Source: Paenirhizobium daejeonense
GTDB taxonomy: Bacteria; Pseudomonadota; Alphaproteobacteria; Rhizobiales; Rhizobiaceae
Reading direction: 5' to 3'
Assembly (NCBI RefSeq): GCF_014280875.1
Contig: NZ_JACLAL010000005.1
Span: 434,001-498,000 of the forward strand
DNA: 64,000 nt
The first letter of the stretch is position 1, and each line of letters starts with the position of its first letter. The position numbers and the translations under genes are program-made. Below the pieces are notes generated by a model. It searched no databases. It was not told the DNA's origin and saw only the letters and a program-made list of their open reading frames with translations. This document shows, one piece after another, positions 29,865 through 38,701 of this stretch.

Positions 29865-30446
29865 TCAGTCGCCGATCCTGATGTATCGGCCGTCCCGATA
29901 GGCGAGCGAAGCGCCGCCGCGGGTGCGGATGGCCACGACCTTTCCGATCACGATAACGTGGCTGTGACGTTCCAGAGTCTCTTCCACCTGGCAGTCGATC
30001 GCCGCTGCCGCGTCTTCCAGAACGGGTGCGCCGCTGGCAAGGAGCGTCCATTCGGCCCCACGGTAGCGGTCAGGACCTTTCAGCCCGCCCCGCCCTGCAA
30101 ACTGGTTGGCGATGGCCTCGTGCCCGGCGCCGATAATGTTGACACAGAAATGCCCGAAGCGCTCGACCACAGGCCAAGTGGACGATGTTCGGTTGAGCGA
30201 CACCAGCATGCGTGGCGGCTCCACGGAGAGCACGGCGGCCGAGGTGACGGTCGCGCCGGTACGCGCTTCGCCTTCTCCGGCAGTGATGATGGTGACCCCG
30301 CCGGCCAGCTGTCGGAGAGCTGCCTTGAGGCTATCGGCATCGGCAGGCCGGTCGACGGCCAGACTTGCCGGTCCTTCAACAGGTTCATGCGAGCGAAATG
30401 CCAGGGAGGAAGGCTGTGTGGTCATCGTCTGCGGTCCCGTTGTCAT
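29865..30446 (-). CDS. Flavin reductase (FMN) family protein
   Basis: 193 residues from ATG 30446 (AAGGA upstream). Core motifs: LAGGVTIITAGEGEARTGAT, TSAAVLSVEPPRMLVSLNR, FCVNIIGAGHE and the C-terminal HVIVIGKV. This is the short-chain flavin reductase fold that supplies reduced FMN to two-component monooxygenases. Its probable partner here is SsuD and/or the SfnB-like protein. It is divergent from the FAD/NAD(P) gene across a 150-bp control region. Confidence 0.85.
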   Translation of the reverse strand: MTTGPQTMTTQPSSLAFRSHEPVEGPASLAVDRPADADSLKAALRQLAGGVTIITAGEGEARTGATVTSAAVLSVEPPRMLVSLNRTSSTWPVVERFGHFCVNIIGAGHEAIANQFAGRGGLKGPDRYRGAEWTLLASGAPVLEDAAAAIDCQVEETLERHSHVIVIGKVVAIRTRGGASLAYRDGRYIRIGD

Positions 30447-30520
30447 CAAGATCCTTGGTGTAGCCAACACATAACCCGATGATGGCATGGAACCGTAGAC
30501 ATCCATTTTCATTATCGATA

Positions 30521-30540
30521 TATTTAGTAGAAAATATATT
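30521..30540. promoter_or_regulatory. TTTAGTAGAAAAT motif between divergent flavoprotein genes
   Basis: TTTAGTAGAAAAT (30523-30535) sits in an AT-rich patch midway between the flavin reductase start and the FAD/NAD(P) gene start. Related copies precede ssuA2, the small-protein pair and the hydrolase gene, suggesting a shared sulfur-regulon operator. Confidence 0.4.
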
Positions 30541-30596
30541 CCCGGAATGGATCGGGGCCGTTCAAAGCCCGGATCGAGAACCCAGAGGAGAACGGC

Positions 30597-32051
30597 ATGC
30601 TGAGGATATCGATACCCTTGCAGCAGAAGGCTTTCCAGGTTTCCGGCACATGCCGCGTCGTGATAATTGGCGGCGGCTTCTCCGGCGCTTCTCTTGCAAG
30701 ACAGCTCGCCTTGCATGGCGGGCTTGCCTCCGGTGACATCGTCGTCTTCGAACCGCGAGAGACGCTCGGGGCCGGCGTTGCCTATGATACGGCTGATCCG
30801 GCGCTGCGGCTGAACGTCGCCGCAAATCGTATGAGGGCCCTGCCAGAAGACCCCGCCGCGTTCATCGACTGGCTGGGCAAAAGCGGTCGCCTCAAAGCCG
30901 ATCCCGATGCCGCCCGTGGGGATTCGATCTATGCCAGACGGCAGGATTTCGCTTCATTCATGCGTGAGGTCATGCAGCCTCTTCTTGATGAGGAGAAGGT
31001 GGTGCACATTCGCGAGCGGGTGGAGCATGTCAAACGCCATGGCGGCCTCTGGCTGGTTCAGGGGCAAAGCTCGACCGTCTATCTCGCCGATATCGTTGTC
31101 ATCGCGACCAGCCACCCCGCCCCTCGCGCCCCGGCGCCCCTTGCCCTCGCCCTGAACGGCCATCCCCGTTTCATCACCGATCCCTCGCGTCCCGGCGCGC
31201 TGGACCCGATCATGCCCGACGACCGTGTCTTCGTCGCGGGAGCAGGACTGACCGCGCTCGACATCGTCGCTTCGCGTATTGCCCGCGGCCATGCCGGCAC
31301 GACGACGATCTTTTCCCGTTCCGGTCTTCTGCCGCGGGAGCAGGATACTGCCAACCCCGCGCCGTTCGGCGATTTTACCACCAGTCCGGCGGTCACCGCA
31401 CGCATGCTTCTGCGGCAGGTTCGGGCATGCCTCGCCTCGGCAAATGAAGCGGGACTGCCCTGGCAAAGCGTCTTCGATGCGCTACGCCAGCAGGGACAGG
31501 CGATCTGGCGCAATCTGCCGCTCAACGAACAGAAGCGCTTCCTCCGGCATCTGCGCCGGCGTTTCGAAACCCATCGCTACCGCATGCCGCCCCAGAATGC
31601 CGAAGTCATGCAGAAGGAACTGGCGACCGGGCGACTGCGCCTGCGGGCGGGACGGATCTGTCGTGTCGAGCGGATCGCCCATCGCCTGCAGCTTGACCTC
31701 ATTCTGAAACCCGAAGGCATTGTCGAGCGATGTAGCTTCGACTGGGTGATTGCCGCCACGGGACCCGATCATGCCTCGGTGCTGAAATCCCAGCCCTGGC
31801 TGTCCGAGTTAGAGCGGAACGGCTTCGTCATCGCGGATCGGCATGGCGTCGGCATCGCCTGCGACGAGGCGAGCCGTGCGGTCGATCCGGACGGTAAGGT
31901 GGTCGAAAATCTCTTCGTCGCCGGTCCCCTCGCCCGTGGCCTTTTCGGAGAGTTGACCGGTGTGCCTGAGATCGCCCAGCAGACGAAGGCTATCGCCGAA
32001 AGCATTGGCGCGCAGGGGGCCCGCTCCGTCGTTGGTCGGTTTCTCGGCTGA
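30597..32051 (+). CDS. FAD/NAD(P)-binding oxidoreductase (NAD_binding_9 type)
   Basis: 484 residues. The N-terminal dinucleotide loop is VVIIGGGFSGASLARQLA (residues 20-37), followed by LRLNVAANRMRAL and a second loop VFVAGAGLTALD near residue 205. The C-terminal cofactor segment ends NLFVAGPLARG, then ELTGVPEIAQQ. This family, related to flavin N-hydroxylating-like proteins of unknown substrate, recurs in sulfonate/taurine-type loci of Rhizobiales. ATG 30597 has AGAGGAGAACGGC upstream. Confidence 0.75.
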   Translation: MLRISIPLQQKAFQVSGTCRVVIIGGGFSGASLARQLALHGGLASGDIVVFEPRETLGAGVAYDTADPALRLNVAANRMRALPEDPAAFIDWLGKSGRLKADPDAARGDSIYARRQDFASFMREVMQPLLDEEKVVHIRERVEHVKRHGGLWLVQGQSSTVYLADIVVIATSHPAPRAPAPLALALNGHPRFITDPSRPGALDPIMPDDRVFVAGAGLTALDIVASRIARGHAGTTTIFSRSGLLPREQDTANPAPFGDFTTSPAVTARMLLRQVRACLASANEAGLPWQSVFDALRQQGQAIWRNLPLNEQKRFLRHLRRRFETHRYRMPPQNAEVMQKELATGRLRLRAGRICRVERIAHRLQLDLILKPEGIVERCSFDWVIAATGPDHASVLKSQPWLSELERNGFVIADRHGVGIACDEASRAVDPDGKVVENLFVAGPLARGLFGELTGVPEIAQQTKAIAESIGAQGARSVVGRFLG

Positions 32052-32082
32052 CGGCTGATTGCCCCCTGCAAGGCCCACGGTC

Positions 32083-32910
32083 TCAGCCCTCGCCGAGAAT
32101 GGCGTCCAGCAATTGCCGCTCGATAGCCGCAAGCTCCGGATCGCCATGATTGCGCGGATGTTGCGCCGGAATGTCGAGGTCGAGAGCGATCCGGCCCTGA
32201 TCCAGCACGATCACGCGGTCCGCGAGGTTGACCGCTTCGCTGACGTCATGGGTCACCAGAACGGCAGTGAAGCCGAGTTCCTTCCATACGCGGCCGATGA
32301 GTTGCTGCATGGTGATGCGCGTCAGTGCGTCGAGTGCACCGAGTGGTTCGTCGAGCACCAGGAGACCGGGATGACTGACGAGTGCGCGGGCAAGAGCAAC
32401 GCGCTGGCGCTGGCCGCCCGAGAGCTTCGCCGGCCATTCTCCCGCCTTTTCCGTAAGCTGCACGTCGCGCAGGGCTTCGCGCGATTCCCGCAATGCGACG
32501 TCTCGGGAAACCCCTTCCCCCAGACCGACGACCACATTGTCGATCACGCTCGCCCATGGCAGCAGCCGTGGCTCCTGAAAGACGATGCGGGCATTGGCTC
32601 TTGCGCTGTCGTTTACCGTGTCGCGGAACGAGATCGTCCCGGCGCTCGGCTGATCGAGCCCGACCAGCAGCCGCAGCAGCGTGCTCTTGCCGCAGCCGCT
32701 CTTGCCGACGATGGCGAGAAACTGGCCGGCGGGCACGTCGAGATCGATGCTACGCAGCACGTGATTGGAGCCGAAGCGCTTGTCGACATGCCTGAGCGAG
32801 AGTGCAACGGGACCGGACGCCCCCGCAGGAGCGGCCGGCTCGGTTTCCGCTTCCTGCAGTTCGGCAAGGTCTTGGGAATTGTGACGGAGGTGGGCGACAT
32901 AGCGGTTCAT
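32083..32910 (-). CDS. ssuB: Aliphatic sulfonate ABC transporter ATPase
   Basis: 275 residues from ATG 32910 (GAGGATGCCGAG upstream), ten bases after the permease stop. It has Walker [11 protein letters not shown]-loop FQEPRLLPW, signature [15 protein letters not shown], Walker [13 protein letters not shown] and the switch His in VTHDVSEAV. Residues 1-40 are an extra polar leader. It powers sulfonate import with SsuC and the binding proteins. Gene order A2-A1-D-C-B on one strand indicates one operon. Confidence 0.93.
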   Translation of the reverse strand: MNRYVAHLRHNSQDLAELQEAETEPAAPAGASGPVALSLRHVDKRFGSNHVLRSIDLDVPAGQFLAIVGKSGCGKSTLLRLLVGLDQPSAGTISFRDTVNDSARANARIVFQEPRLLPWASVIDNVVVGLGEGVSRDVALRESREALRDVQLTEKAGEWPAKLSGGQRQRVALARALVSHPGLLVLDEPLGALDALTRITMQQLIGRVWKELGFTAVLVTHDVSEAVNLADRVIVLDQGRIALDLDIPAQHPRNHGDPELAAIERQLLDAILGEG

Positions 32911-32920
32911 CTCGGCATCC

Positions 32921-33757
32921 TCACTTCTGATAGGCCGGGTTCCAGGAGAGCGTGCGCCGCTCCAGACTGCGGGCGATGACGTCGGCAAGCTTGCCCAGCA
33001 CCGCATAGATCAGCAGGGCGAGCACCACGACATCCGTCATCATGAATTCGCGGGCCTCGTTTGCCATATGGCCGATGCCGGAGGACGCAGCGATCGATTC
33101 CGACACGATCAGCGTCAGCCACATGATACCGAGTGCATAGCGCAGGCCGACGAAGATGGAGGGCAACGCACCCGGCAGGATCACCTTGCGGAAAAGCGTC
33201 CAGCCGCTCATGCCGTAGATCCTGCCCATCTCAAGAAGGTCGCGATCCACATTACGAACTCCATGGAACGTATTGAGATAGATCGGGAAAAGCACGCCGA
33301 GCGACGTGAGGAACAGCTTGGATTCCTCGCCGATCCCGAACCACAGGATGACGAGCGGGATCATCGCCAGGTGGGGAATGGTGCGCAGCATCTGCAGCGT
33401 CGTGTCGGTCAGCTGTTCCGAAAGCTTGGACACGCCGTTTGCGATGCCGAGCGCCAGTCCGATGCTGCCGCCAACGACGAGGCCGGCAAGCGCGCGGCCG
33501 CCGGATACGGCGATGTCGCGCAGCAGTTCCCCGCTCGAAAGCTGGTCGATGAAGGCGACCACCACGTCGCTCGGAGCCGGCATGATCCGGTCCGAAATCC
33601 AGCCGATGGAGGAGAGCAGCTGCCAGATGGCGACCGCGCCTGCCGGAAGCAGATAGGACACGAAGCCGCTGAAGCTGAACCGGGGACGCCAAGCGCCGAA
33701 CCATTGGGCCGAACGACTGGTGGCCGGTCTCTCCGTTGAAATCTCATATGCCGTCAT
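32921..33757 (-). CDS. ssuC: Aliphatic sulfonate ABC transporter permease
   Basis: 278 residues with about six membrane helices ([49 protein letters not shown]). The EAA coupling loop lies around residues 175-200 ([23 protein letters not shown]). It forms the membrane channel of the SsuABC importer. The start at 33757 is followed by a 25-residue cytoplasmic tail. Confidence 0.92.
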   Translation of the reverse strand: MTAYEISTERPATSRSAQWFGAWRPRFSFSGFVSYLLPAGAVAIWQLLSSIGWISDRIMPAPSDVVVAFIDQLSSGELLRDIAVSGGRALAGLVVGGSIGLALGIANGVSKLSEQLTDTTLQMLRTIPHLAMIPLVILWFGIGEESKLFLTSLGVLFPIYLNTFHGVRNVDRDLLEMGRIYGMSGWTLFRKVILPGALPSIFVGLRYALGIMWLTLIVSESIAASSGIGHMANEAREFMMTDVVVLALLIYAVLGKLADVIARSLERRTLSWNPAYQK

Positions 33758-33925
33758 GGGAGCGCTCTCCTTGGATGGGAAAAAGGCCGCGCCGAGGCAT
33801 AATCCGACCGGAGTGAAACGAGGATCGAGAGATTATGCTTCTTACAAGGTCCAGCAGGGCGCCGATCCGATTTCATCGGACCGAATTGCGCTCTGAACTC
33901 GCGGCCAGAAGAGGTGCCAGCCGGA
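33758..33925. other. ssuD-ssuC spacer
   Basis: A 168-base untranslated gap within the ssu operon. No promoter or terminator of quality is visible; antisense frames here are shadows. Confidence 0.5.
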
Positions 33926-35095
33926 TCAGGAACCGGATACCACCTTGAGATTGCCGCCATGGCCGCCACCGCCGAACACCTGGCGTTCGCCGAAGGAGGA
34001 GCGGATCTGGTTGCGCGGTCCGGCAAGGCCGATTTCCGGGAACAGCAACTCGGCGACCGTGTAGGCCTCCTCGAGATGCGGATAGCCCGATGCGACGATG
34101 GTATCGATGCCGAGTTGCTGGTATTCGCGCAGCCGCGCGGCGACCGTCTTCGGCGAGCCGACCAGTGCCGTGCCGGCGCCGGAGCGCACCAGACCGATGC
34201 CGGCCCAGAGGTTCGGAGAAACCTCAAGCTTGTCGCGGCGGCCGTTATGCAGGGCGACCATACGCGCCTGCCCAACCGAATCGGAGTTCTTGGCGAAGCC
34301 CTCCTGGGCCGCGGCAATCGTTTCGTCGGACAGCTTGGAGATCAGCTTGTCGGCAGCTGCCCATGCTTCCTCGTCGGTCTCGCGAACGATGAAATGCAGG
34401 CGAATGCCGAAGGTCACCTCCCTGCCCTTTGCCGCAGCCGCCTTGCGAACGGCCGCGATCTTTTCGGCAACCTGTGCCGGCGGCTCGCCCCAGGTCAGGT
34501 ATTTCTCGACCTGAGCGCCGGCGAAGTCGATGGCCGCATCGGAAGAGCCACCGAAATAGAGCGGCGGACGCGGTTCCTGTACCGGCGGGAAGCCGAGCTG
34601 AGCGTTGTGCGCCTTGATGTATTTGCCGTCCAGATTGGCCTTGCCGGTTTCAAGCAGCGAGTTGAACACCTGGAAGAACTCGTCGGCATGGTCGTAGCGC
34701 TCGTCATGCGGCAGGAAGATGCCATCGCCGGCGAGTTCCTGCGCGCTGCCGCCAACCACGATGTTCAGGAGCAGGCGACCGTTGGAAACGCGGTCGAGGG
34801 TCGAGGCAAGGCGTGCGTAATAAGCCGGCGATGCCGTGCCGGGGCGGATGGCCACGAGGAATTTCAGCTTTTCGGTATAGGCAGCCAGATTGCCGGCAAG
34901 CACGAAGGATTCCTCGCAGGCGACGCCGGTCGGGATCAGCACGCCGGAATAGCCGAGGCGGTCGACCGCCGTCGCGAGTTCGCGGAAGTAACCGGGATCG
35001 GAGGGGCGGCTGAGATCGTCGGAGCCGAGATAGGTGCCGTCGCCGGAAGTCGGGATGAACCAGAGGAAGTCGAGCGGTTGGTCGGTCTTGGTCAT
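33926..35095 (-). CDS. ssuD: FMNH2-dependent alkanesulfonate monooxygenase
   Basis: 389 residues, the usual SsuD length, with bacterial-luciferase-like TIM-barrel features. The start contains [17 protein letters not shown]; further motifs are [18 protein letters not shown] and [14 protein letters not shown]. The flexible region before [16 protein letters not shown] and the C-terminal [20 protein letters not shown] match SsuD. It desulfonates alkanesulfonates to sulfite and aldehyde, needing reduced FMN from a partner such as the reductase at 29865-30446. Confidence 0.94.
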   Translation of the reverse strand: MTKTDQPLDFLWFIPTSGDGTYLGSDDLSRPSDPGYFRELATAVDRLGYSGVLIPTGVACEESFVLAGNLAAYTEKLKFLVAIRPGTASPAYYARLASTLDRVSNGRLLLNIVVGGSAQELAGDGIFLPHDERYDHADEFFQVFNSLLETGKANLDGKYIKAHNAQLGFPPVQEPRPPLYFGGSSDAAIDFAGAQVEKYLTWGEPPAQVAEKIAAVRKAAAAKGREVTFGIRLHFIVRETDEEAWAAADKLISKLSDETIAAAQEGFAKNSDSVGQARMVALHNGRRDKLEVSPNLWAGIGLVRSGAGTALVGSPKTVAARLREYQQLGIDTIVASGYPHLEEAYTVAELLFPEIGLAGPRNQIRSSFGERQVFGGGGHGGNLKVVSGS

Positions 35096-35120
35096 GGCAA
35101 TGTCCTTTCACAAATAAGCG

Positions 35121-36086
35121 TCAGCTGGCTTTCGGCCGCCAGACGATGTCGGAAATCGTGAGTTTCTTCGGCAGGATGCCGAGCCCGTGGAACTCGTCGG
35201 CAAGCGCCTGCTGGTAGGTAACGGCTTCATCGGTCAGCACAGCCACCTTGCCGAGGTCGGCTCCCTTGCGGGTCAGCACGGTGCGGGTAACCTCGATCGG
35301 CACGCCGGTGATTTCCGAAAGGGCTGCAATCGTCTCCTCGAGGTGGGATTGTGCCCAGGCGCCGGTCTTGGCCAGTTCGTCGATGACCTCGGAGAGAACC
35401 TCCGGATTGGCTGCCGTGAAATCGCCATTGCCGAAGTAGAAGCTCCAGCTGTCGACAATGCCCTCGGCCGTCGTCAGCACGCGCGCCTGCGGATCGACTT
35501 CGGCAACGGCATAATAAGGATCCCAGATCGCCCATGCGTCGATGCTGCCCGTCTTGAAAGCTGCTGCGGCATCCGGCGGCGGAAGGTCGATGGCTTCCAC
35601 GTCGCCGACCGCAAGACCCGCCTTGCGCAAGGCCTTCACCGTGAAGTTATGCGCGCTCGATCCGCGCTTGAAGGCGACCTTCTTGCCTTTCAGATCCTCA
35701 AGCGTCCTGATCGGCGAATCCTTGTGCACGAGGATCGCGGAGCCGGTCGATGGTCCCCGATAGGTGCCGACATAAAGCAGGTTTCCCCCGGCCGCCTGGG
35801 CAAACAGCGGCGGCACGTCGCCGGTCGGCCCGAAATCGAGCGAACCGGAACCCAGCGCTTCGAGCAGCGGCGGGCCGGAGGTGAATTCCGACCATGTGAC
35901 GGAAATGCCTCGTGGCGCGAGCCGTTTTTCGAGCGCACCGGTGCGCTTGGCAAGCGCCAGCACACCGTTCTTCTGCCAGCCGATGCGGAACTCGCTGGCC
36001 GCTGCACGGGCGGTACTGATGTTCGGCAGTGCAAGTGCCGTCGCAGCGGCGCCGAGAAGGCCGAGGGTCTGTCTGCGGTTGATCAT
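35121..36086 (-). CDS. ssuA: Sulfonate-binding periplasmic protein, copy 1
   Basis: 321 residues with a twin-arginine-type signal (MINRRQTLGLLGAAATALAL, cleavage near ARAA). The mature fold is the NMT1/SsuA type: FRIGWQKNGVLALAK, FTSGPPLLEALGSGSLDFG, GDVPPLFAQAAGG and AIWDPYYAVAEVDP. It delivers sulfonates to SsuBC. The second copy upstream is clearly homologous, with the identical last nine residues DIVWRPKAS. Confidence 0.92.
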   Translation of the reverse strand: MINRRQTLGLLGAAATALALPNISTARAAASEFRIGWQKNGVLALAKRTGALEKRLAPRGISVTWSEFTSGPPLLEALGSGSLDFGPTGDVPPLFAQAAGGNLLYVGTYRGPSTGSAILVHKDSPIRTLEDLKGKKVAFKRGSSAHNFTVKALRKAGLAVGDVEAIDLPPPDAAAAFKTGSIDAWAIWDPYYAVAEVDPQARVLTTAEGIVDSWSFYFGNGDFTAANPEVLSEVIDELAKTGAWAQSHLEETIAALSEITGVPIEVTRTVLTRKGADLGKVAVLTDEAVTYQQALADEFHGLGILPKKLTISDIVWRPKAS

Positions 36087-36116
36087 GGCTATACCTTTCG
36101 GATGACGGTTTCGGGA

Positions 36117-37082
36117 TCAGCTTGCCTTCGGACGCCAGACGATGTCCGAGATGGTGAGCCTTCGCGGCAGGACACCGAATGCGTGGAAGTCGTCCGCCAG
36201 CGCCTGCTGGTAGGCCACGGCCTCGTCCGACACCGTTGCGACCTTGCCGAGGTCGGAGCCGGCGCGGGTCAGGGTAACGCGCGTCACATCGGCCGGAACG
36301 CCGGTGATCTTGGAGAGCGCCTCCGTCGTGCCGTCGATATCGGCCTGGGCGGCCGCGCCGACCTTGGCGAGTTCGTCGAGAATTTCAGATAGGACTTCCG
36401 GATTGGCCGCCGTAAACGCTCCGTTGCCAAGGAAATAGCCCCATGCCTCGACGATGCCTTCGGAGGTGGTCAGCAGCCGGGCGTCCGGATCTTTTTCAGC
36501 GATGGCGAAATAGGGATCCCAGATCGACCATGCGTCGATGCTGCCGTTCTTGAAGGCGGCTGCGGCATCCGGCGGCGGCAGGTCGACTTCCTGAACGTCT
36601 GATGGTGTCAGGCCAGCCTTTGCCAGAGCCTTGAAGGCGAAGTTGTGGGCGCTCGATCCGCGCTTGTAGGCAAGCTTCGCGCCCTTGAGGTCGGCCAGCG
36701 TCTTGATCGGCGAATCCTTGTGAACGAGGATGCCGTGAAAGGCAGCCGGCGGCTTGTAGGTGCCGACATAGAGAAGATCGCCGCGGGCCGCCTGGGCAAA
36801 GAGCGGCGGCACGTCACCGGTCGGGCCGAAATCGAGCGAGCCGGCACCAAGGGCCTCGAGCAGCGGCGGACCGGAGGTGAATTCCGACCATTCGATGTTG
36901 ATGCCGCGGTCGGCGAAACGCTTTTCAAGCGCACCCTGCTGCTTGGCCAGTGCCAGCACGCCGAACTTCTGCCAACCGATCCGGATGGTCTTGGTTTCGG
37001 CGAATGCCGGGCGGCCGAACGGCGCGGCACCTGCTAGCGTAAGGACGGCCGCAAGCTTCAGCCCCTGTCTTCTCGTAATCAT
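36117..37082 (-). CDS. ssuA: Sulfonate-binding periplasmic protein, copy 2
   Basis: 321 residues from ATG 37082 (GGAGG five bases upstream). Signal peptide MITRRQGLKLAAVLTLAGAA carries a twin-arginine motif. The mature part parallels copy 1 (IRIGWQKFGVLALAKQQ, LDFGPTGDVPPLFAQAA, SIWDPYFAIAEKDP), so the two arose by tandem duplication and may differ in ligand preference. First gene of the ssu operon; the TTTAGTAGAAAAT-like element lies 57-69 bases upstream. Confidence 0.92.
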   Translation of the reverse strand: MITRRQGLKLAAVLTLAGAAPFGRPAFAETKTIRIGWQKFGVLALAKQQGALEKRFADRGINIEWSEFTSGPPLLEALGAGSLDFGPTGDVPPLFAQAARGDLLYVGTYKPPAAFHGILVHKDSPIKTLADLKGAKLAYKRGSSAHNFAFKALAKAGLTPSDVQEVDLPPPDAAAAFKNGSIDAWSIWDPYFAIAEKDPDARLLTTSEGIVEAWGYFLGNGAFTAANPEVLSEILDELAKVGAAAQADIDGTTEALSKITGVPADVTRVTLTRAGSDLGKVATVSDEAVAYQQALADDFHAFGVLPRRLTISDIVWRPKAS

Positions 37083-37137
37083 CTCGACCTCCGATGCGGC
37101 ACCTGATCGCGCCAATGTTTCGATGATCTGATGATAT

Positions 37138-37151
37138 TATTTTCTATAGCT
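37138..37151 (-). promoter_or_regulatory. Sulfur-locus motif upstream of the ssu operon
   Basis: On the minus strand GCTATAGAAAATAATATC shares the RTAGAAAAT core with the sites at 30523, 37818 and 38641. It lies in the leader region of the ssuA copy 2 gene. Confidence 0.35.
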
Positions 37152-37326
37152 TAGGTAAGGAATATTATTCCAACCCTGAGGGTCGTGTGGAGATTATCCG
37201 TCGCCCTGTTTGCCCGGTTGTGGACATTCCAACGGCTGCGAGCTTTCGTTGCGTCGCTTGGCGAACCGGTTCACGCATCGGTCGATAGAAGCCGTGGCGG
37301 CCGACGAACTCTCCAGACGGAGACAA

Positions 37327-37353
37327 AGAAAAAGGCCCCCGCGAACGGAGGCC
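37327..37353 (-). terminator. UUCG-loop terminator of the small-protein pair
   Basis: On the minus strand GGCCTCCG-TTCG-CGGGGGCC (37353-37334) is followed by TTTTTCT. An 8-bp stem with a UUCG tetraloop is very stable. It separates the two small genes from the ssu operon promoter. Confidence 0.85.
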
Positions 37354-37384
37354 TGGGAATATCGGTAAACCTGAAAAATGGTTG

Positions 37385-37525
37385 TTAGAGAGCAATGGTC
37401 AGCAGTGCGACGAAGGCGATGGAACCGACGACGGCTGCGATACCGCACATCTCGCCCCAGGCCGTAGACGAACGGCGGATTTCGATGCGCTGCGTGCGAC
37501 TGGTTTGCGTCTGGACGTAAGCCAT
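37385..37525 (-). CDS. 46-residue single-span membrane protein
   Basis: ATG 37525 to TAA 37385. A polar N-terminus (MAYVQTQTSRTQRIEIRR) is followed by one hydrophobic segment (GIAAVVGSIAFVALLTIAL). It is bounded by its own terminator and lies just downstream of another tiny gene, under the sulfur-type motif at 37818. Function unknown. Confidence 0.65.
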   Translation of the reverse strand: MAYVQTQTSRTQRIEIRRSSTAWGEMCGIAAVVGSIAFVALLTIAL

Positions 37526-37539
37526 GGTTGGTCTCCAGA

Positions 37540-37743
37540 TCAAAGAACCGGGAAAAGGCCCCAGAAGAAGATTTCGTGACGGCCCGGGCGATCCAGATCG
37601 GAATCGTCCTCGGCCGGGCTTTCCCGACGTGTCTCAAGCTTGGCCTTGGACACGTCAGCGGTTGTCGAAGGCGTTGCGGCCGGGGCGCCCTTGCGGGACA
37701 GGCCGAACAGGTCGAAGGAGAAGAGTTCGATACCGTATGGCAT
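37540..37743 (-). CDS. 67-residue protein paired with the membrane peptide
   Basis: ATG 37743 has GAGGA seven bases upstream. The start MPYGIELFSFDLFGLSRKG is hydrophobic, the middle is polar and acidic, and the end is hydrophobic again (EIFFWGLFPVL). It ends 14 bases before the next small gene, so the two are likely one unit. No family is recognised. Confidence 0.6.
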   Translation of the reverse strand: MPYGIELFSFDLFGLSRKGAPAATPSTTADVSKAKLETRRESPAEDDSDLDRPGRHEIFFWGLFPVL

Positions 37744-37817
37744 TGCTTGGTCCTCCTTAGGTTCACTCGACATTGAGCTTGATTGATAGTTTCGCTGGCA
37801 AAATCGATATGGTCAAT

Positions 37818-37830
37818 ATTTTCTACAAAA
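37818..37830 (-). promoter_or_regulatory. Sulfur-locus motif upstream of the small-protein pair
   Basis: On the minus strand TTTTGTAGAAAAT (37830-37818), then ATTGACC. This matches the site between the flavin genes at 11 of 13 positions and lies 75-88 bases upstream of ATG 37743. Confidence 0.4.
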
Positions 37831-37935
37831 TTTGCATTCTATATTCCTCGCTTTCGGGAGAAAGATGATCCGCCTTTCTCCCTTCGTGCGGAATAACTGC
37901 TGGGAAGCCGAAATGTTCGGCGTCCGGTCGATTTT

Positions 37936-38556
37936 TCAGAAGTAGGCGGCGAGCGGTGCAGCCTGCCGGCCGGCCAGCGAACGGTCGTGGGGCCGCTTGC
38001 TCTCGCCTTTCAGGAGGTCGAGCAATTCGTAACCGGTCGGCCAGCGGCCATAGCCGCTGCGAATGTTGATGTGTCCGGCATAACCGATGTCGACGAGGTC
38101 ACTGCCCCAGATCCGCGCCATCTTTCGCGTGGTGGCGAAATCCATGTAGGGATCGTCGAGACTGCCGACCACGAGGCTCGGAAAAGGCAGCCGCTGCTGC
38201 GGCATCTCGCCGAAATTGACGACGCAGGGGTGCAGTCGTTCCACCTGGGCGAGGTCGCAAGGAGCAACCAGAAGAGCGCCTTTCACACGGGACGCGAGCG
38301 GACTGTCGGCAAGTTGTGCCGTCAGGATGCAGCCGAGGCTGTGCGCGACGATCCAGACATCGTCATGCTGTGACAGGACTTCGCCGAGACGCTGTTGCCA
38401 GCTTGCAAGATCGGGGCAGGACCAGCTGTCCTGTTCCACGGTGACGGCGCCGGGCCGCTCATGGGCCCAATGCCACTGCCAGTGACCGTCGCCGGAGCCG
38501 TTCAGCCCCGGAATGACGAGTGTTGTTTCAGTCCTGCCACAGTCCGGGTCCTTCAT
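37936..38556 (-). CDS. Alpha/beta hydrolase, RBBP9/YdeN family
   Basis: 206 residues from ATG 38556. Nucleophile elbow VAHSLGCILTAQ (Ser near residue 82), acid in SLDDPYMDF and His in GYAGHINI complete the triad. It opens LVIPGLNGSGDGHWQWHW, typical of this serine-hydrolase family. The substrate is unknown. The sulfur-type motif lies 85 bases upstream, linking it to the sulfonate locus, where such hydrolases might process sulfonate or thioester products (inference). Confidence 0.8.
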   Translation of the reverse strand: MKDPDCGRTETTLVIPGLNGSGDGHWQWHWAHERPGAVTVEQDSWSCPDLASWQQRLGEVLSQHDDVWIVAHSLGCILTAQLADSPLASRVKGALLVAPCDLAQVERLHPCVVNFGEMPQQRLPFPSLVVGSLDDPYMDFATTRKMARIWGSDLVDIGYAGHINIRSGYGRWPTGYELLDLLKGESKRPHDRSLAGRQAAPLAAYF

Positions 38557-38639
38557 CGTCTGGCCTTCCCGTTGGAATACAGCGGGATTATGCCGCAACG
38601 CGAAAGCTTCGCTAAGAAAGCGCGACCTATTGTCGACTG

Positions 38640-38653
38640 TTTTAGTAGAAAAG
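38640..38653 (-). promoter_or_regulatory. Sulfur-locus motif upstream of the hydrolase gene
   Basis: TTTAGTAGAAAAG (38641-38653) matches the flavin-gene site at 12 of 13 positions. It lies between the hydrolase gene start and the end of the DUF2233 gene. Confidence 0.4.
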
Positions 38654-38701
38654 CATTGCGCAATGATGGCTCATCTGTTGCGCCGACGTTTCATGAGGCC
38701 T

